Part shown: piece after piece, positions 61,810-64,000 of the stretch
Layout: every line of letters begins with the position of its first letter
How positions within the stretch are numbered: the stretch's first letter is position 1
NCBI GenBank assembly: GCA_001449105.1
Contig: LNIY01000045.1
Location: forward strand, 1-64,000
Source: Caulobacter vibrioides
GTDB lineage: Bacteria > Pseudomonadota > Alphaproteobacteria > Caulobacterales > Caulobacteraceae
DNA length: 64,000 bases
Reading direction: 5' to 3'
Notes under the pieces: generated by a model
Database searches by the model: none
What the model was told of the DNA's origin: nothing
The model's input: only the letters and a program-made list of their open reading frames with translations
Made by a program: the position numbers and the translations under genes

Positions 61810-63339
61810 ATGATCCGGCTGGCGGTGTTCTGCGATGGCACCTGGAACGGGCTGCAGATGCAGAATCTGACGAACGTCGCGCGCCTGGCGCGATCGGTGG
61901 TCCGCGATCCGCCGGGCGGCGGCGCGCCGCAGGTGGTCTATTACGACGAGGGCGTGGGCACCGCGACCGGGGTCAGTCGAACCAGCGACCGCCTGGAGGC
62001 CATTCTCGGCGGAGCCTTCGGGGCCGGCCTCGACCGCAAGATCGAGCAGGCCTACCGCTTCATCGTCCTGAACTACAAGGAGCCGGACGACGAGATATTC
62101 ATCTTCGGCTTCAGCCGCGGGGCCTATACCGCGCGCAGCCTGTGCGGCCTGATCCGCAAGTGCGGCATCCTGCGGCCAGAGCACCTGCAGCGGGTGCCCG
62201 AGGCCCTGAAGCTCTATCGCAACCGCAAGATCCATCCCGCCGGCCCCGAATGCCAGGAGTTCCGCGACCGCTATTCCCGGCGCGAGGTGGTGGGCAGCGA
62301 GGACCTGCGTCGAAAGGTCGGCGAGACCGCGCCCCGGCGCGCGGCCGGCGCGCCCGACGACGAGGCGTGCCTGCTGACCGACGACGTGCGCCGCAGGCGC
62401 GCCGTCCGCATCCGCTATCTGGGCCTCTGGGACACGGTGGGCTCGCTGGGCGTGCCCGATCGCTTCTGGCTTTTGTCGGCCTTCAACAAGCGCTTCCGCT
62501 TTCACGACACCGAGGCCTCCAAGCTGATCGAGAGCCTGCGCCACGCCATCGCCGCCGACGAGGACCGCCGCACCTTCAGCGCCACGCCCTTCTCGAACAT
62601 CCGTGATCTGAACATCACCGCCACCGAGGAGCTGAACGTCGAGATCAAGGCCGCCAACGCGCGGGCGTCCAAGGCCGGCCGGGCGACCGCGCCCCTGGCC
62701 CAGGTGGTCGACCGCAAGGCGCCCGGCTACGTGCCCTACGACCAGCGGCGCTATCAGCAGAAGTGGTTTCCCGGCGACCATGGGGCGGTGGGCGGCGGCA
62801 ATTTCGAGCCGGGCCTGTCCAGCGCCGCCCTGCTGTGGGTGGCGCAGGGGGCCAAGGCGGCGGGCCTGGTGTTCGACGAGCGGCCGGAGGGCGAGCTGGC
62901 CCAGGCCGCGGACCTGGCCAATCCGATGGTCGACTGGCGGATCGGGCGCCGGCCCGGAACCCTGCGGCCGGCCTGGGCCACGGACCTGCTGGGCATGATC
63001 GGCGGCTATCGCTCGCGGGCCTGCACGATCGGGCGTGACGAGGTGCATCCGGGCGCGCGCCTGCGCTGGATGCGGATGGCCGGCTATCGGCCCAAGGTGT
63101 TCGCGCCGTTCACCGGCGAGGTTCGGCTGGGCCCGCACCGCTATGTCGAGCTGGTGACCGGGCCGCCCTTCCGGCTGCTGTTCGTGCTGGCGCTGATCGC
63201 CGGCGCCCTGCTGGTCGTATGGCTGCTGGGCGTGGTCGCGCACGAGATCCTGCGCCTGCTGCCTTTCGGCATGGGCGGGCCGGCGGCCGACGTCCTGGCG
63301 GGCGCCGGCGCCTGGGTGCGCGGTCTCTTCGGCGGTTAG
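61810..63339 (+). CDS. DUF2235 alpha/beta hydrolase (Tle1-like) with C-terminal membrane segment
   Basis: A 509-residue protein. DUF2235 hallmarks: R-L-A-V-F-C-D-G-T-W-N at the start and the nucleophile G-F-S102-R-G-A-Y-T-A-R, with W-D-T-V-G-S-L-G and P-G-D-H-G-A-V-G-G-G later. This fold is shared with type VI secretion lipase effectors of the Tle1 group, but no T6SS genes, immunity gene or signal peptide are nearby. A hydrophobic stretch at about 454-482 (F-R-L-L-F-V-L-A-L-I-A) suggests membrane anchoring. ATG 61810. Its stop overlaps that of the convergent dihydroorotase. Confidence 0.88.
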   Translation: MIRLAVFCDGTWNGLQMQNLTNVARLARSVVRDPPGGGAPQVVYYDEGVGTATGVSRTSDRLEAILGGAFGAGLDRKIEQAYRFIVLNYKEPDDEIFIFGFSRGAYTARSLCGLIRKCGILRPEHLQRVPEALKLYRNRKIHPAGPECQEFRDRYSRREVVGSEDLRRKVGETAPRRAAGAPDDEACLLTDDVRRRRAVRIRYLGLWDTVGSLGVPDRFWLLSAFNKRFRFHDTEASKLIESLRHAIAADEDRRTFSATPFSNIRDLNITATEELNVEIKAANARASKAGRATAPLAQVVDRKAPGYVPYDQRRYQQKWFPGDHGAVGGGNFEPGLSSAALLWVAQGAKAAGLVFDERPEGELAQAADLANPMVDWRIGRRPGTLRPAWATDLLGMIGGYRSRACTIGRDEVHPGARLRWMRMAGYRPKVFAPFTGEVRLGPHRYVELVTGPPFRLLFVLALIAGALLVVWLLGVVAHEILRLLPFGMGGPAADVLAGAGAWVRGLFGG

Positions 63340-64000
63340 TGCGCGAGGGTTTCGAGGAAGCGCACCGGCTCGCCGCGGCCCTCGGCGACGATCTCGTCGT
63401 CGCGCATGACCACGATGCCGCGGACGATGGTCGCCACCGGCCAGGCCTTGGCCTCGAAGCCGTCGAACGGGGTCCAGCCAGCGCGGTTGGCCATCTGCTC
63501 GTGGGTGATGACCTTGCGGGCCTTCATGTCGACGATGGTGAAATCGGCGTCGAAGCCTTCGGCCAGGCGCCCCTTGTCGGCCAGGCCGAACACGCGGTTG
63601 ACGCCATGGCTGGTCAGGTCGACGAAGCGCTCGAGGGACAGCTTGCCGTCCACCACGTGGGTCAGCATCACCGGCACCAGGGTCTGCACGCCCGGCATGC
63701 CCGACGGCGAGGCCGGGTAGGGGCGGGCCTTCTCCTCGCGGGTGTGCGGCGCGTGGTCGCTGCCCAGAACGTCGGCGATGCCGGCCTCGATGCCGCGCCA
63801 GACGCCGGCCACGTGATAGGCGTCGCGGATCGGCGGGGTCATCTGGGCGAAGCCCTTGAGGCGCTCATAGGCCTCCGGCGCGACCAGGGTCAGGTGCTGG
63901 GGCGTGACCTCGACGCTGGCGACGTCCTTGTTCAGCGCCAGGAAGTCGATCTCTTCCTTGGTGGTGACGTGCAGCACGTGGATGCGCTTGCCCAGGTTCT
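63336..64000 (-). CDS. pyrC: Dihydroorotase (3' part; gene continues beyond the right edge)
   Basis: The last 221 codons or so of a class I dihydroorotase, which cyclises carbamoyl aspartate in pyrimidine synthesis. Visible parts: H-V-L-H-V-T-T-K near the visible start, P-Q-H-L-T (metal-region), and G-S-D-H-A-P-H-T-R-E-E-K (about 90-101 of the visible part), a catalytic Asp region conserved in dihydroorotase and allantoinase. The C-terminal G-x-D-A-D-F-T-I-V-D and P-F-x-G fit. The 5' part lies outside the window, so length and partner pyrB cannot be checked. Confidence 0.88.
   Translation of the reverse strand, partial: NLGKRIHVLHVTTKEEIDFLALNKDVASVEVTPQHLTLVAPEAYERLKGFAQMTPPIRDAYHVAGVWRGIEAGIADVLGSDHAPHTREEKARPYPASPSGMPGVQTLVPVMLTHVVDGKLSLERFVDLTSHGVNRVFGLADKGRLAEGFDADFTIVDMKARKVITHEQMANRAGWTPFDGFEAKAWPVATIVRGIVVMRDDEIVAEGRGEPVRFLETLAH

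Noticed and set aside
61810-63339. Type VI secretion effector locus
   Set aside because: No VgrG, Hcp, PAAR or immunity gene is nearby, so only the hydrolase fold is supported.

Overview
The window is a high-GC (roughly two-thirds or more G+C) chromosomal segment of an alphaproteobacterium, most likely Caulobacter or a close member of the Caulobacteraceae. This rests on codon use, GTG/TTG starts with strong GGAG-type ribosome sites, a cytochrome c gene diverging from kdsB and followed by the pheA prephenate dehydratase (an alphaproteobacterial arrangement I know), and several families of GC-rich intergenic inverted repeats. I see no insertion sequence, phage, integrase, CRISPR array, rRNA or tRNA. 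It reads as ordinary chromosome packed with small stress, envelope and catabolic operons.

Region by region. 1-9.4 kb: M3 oligoendopeptidase (pepF), a MerR regulator diverging from a glutaredoxin-MauE fusion across a perfect palindrome, then a 2010-residue type V autotransporter ending in a clear terminator. 9.4-15.6 kb: acyl-CoA dehydrogenase, a YceI protein followed by a cytochrome b561-YceI fusion, the tRNA t6A enzyme TsaC/Sua5, a membrane protein and a TetR regulator. 15.7-22.2 kb: ABC-2 exporter, small exported protein, hybrid histidine kinase, NfeD/SPFH pair, TIGR02301-like protein. 22.4-26.4 kb: DUF2188-like protein, Crp/Fnr regulator, membrane-anchored AraC regulator, MipA/OmpV porin, CPBP membrane protein. 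26.6-34.5 kb: lipoprotein, glycine-zipper protein, RcnB-like protein, DUF4239 membrane protein, D-lactate dehydrogenase, a small exported protein coupled to an L,D-transpeptidase, nitronate monooxygenase, and unknown exported proteins.

34.6-43.2 kb: phospholipase C/acid phosphatase-type enzyme, Nudix hydrolase coupled to a patatin, 3-hydroxybutyrate dehydrogenase, YaaA, a ParD-like protein coupled to a methionine aminopeptidase, and a class 3 lipase. 43.4-48.3 kb: a membrane protein/winged-helix regulator operon behind tandem operators, a frameshifted gene, a D-2-hydroxyacid dehydrogenase and a VapBC-like toxin-antitoxin pair. 48.3-54.7 kb: pheA, kdsB, cytochrome c, enoyl-CoA hydratase with a MarR regulator, a 48-residue membrane protein and an MBL hydrolase. 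54.7-64 kb: a five-repeat cysteine-paired periplasmic protein, a thiamine-diphosphate enzyme with a feruloyl-CoA-synthetase-like ligase, an ECF42-like sigma factor with two DGPF/YCII proteins, a DUF2235 hydrolase and the 3' part of a dihydroorotase.

The most distinctive non-coding feature is a set of ten intergenic inverted repeats in four sequence families. Every copy sits directly 3' of at least one gene, and five lie between convergent genes. One copy supplies the last codons and stop of the gene it follows. They look like dispersed bidirectional 3'-end or terminator modules. The most suggestive gene-level units are the ParD-like/MetAP operon with an AT-rich triple-repeat operator, the membrane protein/wHTH operon with tandem CTTTCC/GGAAAG operators, the VapBC-like pair with its own palindrome, and the five-repeat Cys protein. 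I cannot claim a wholly new system from sequence alone.
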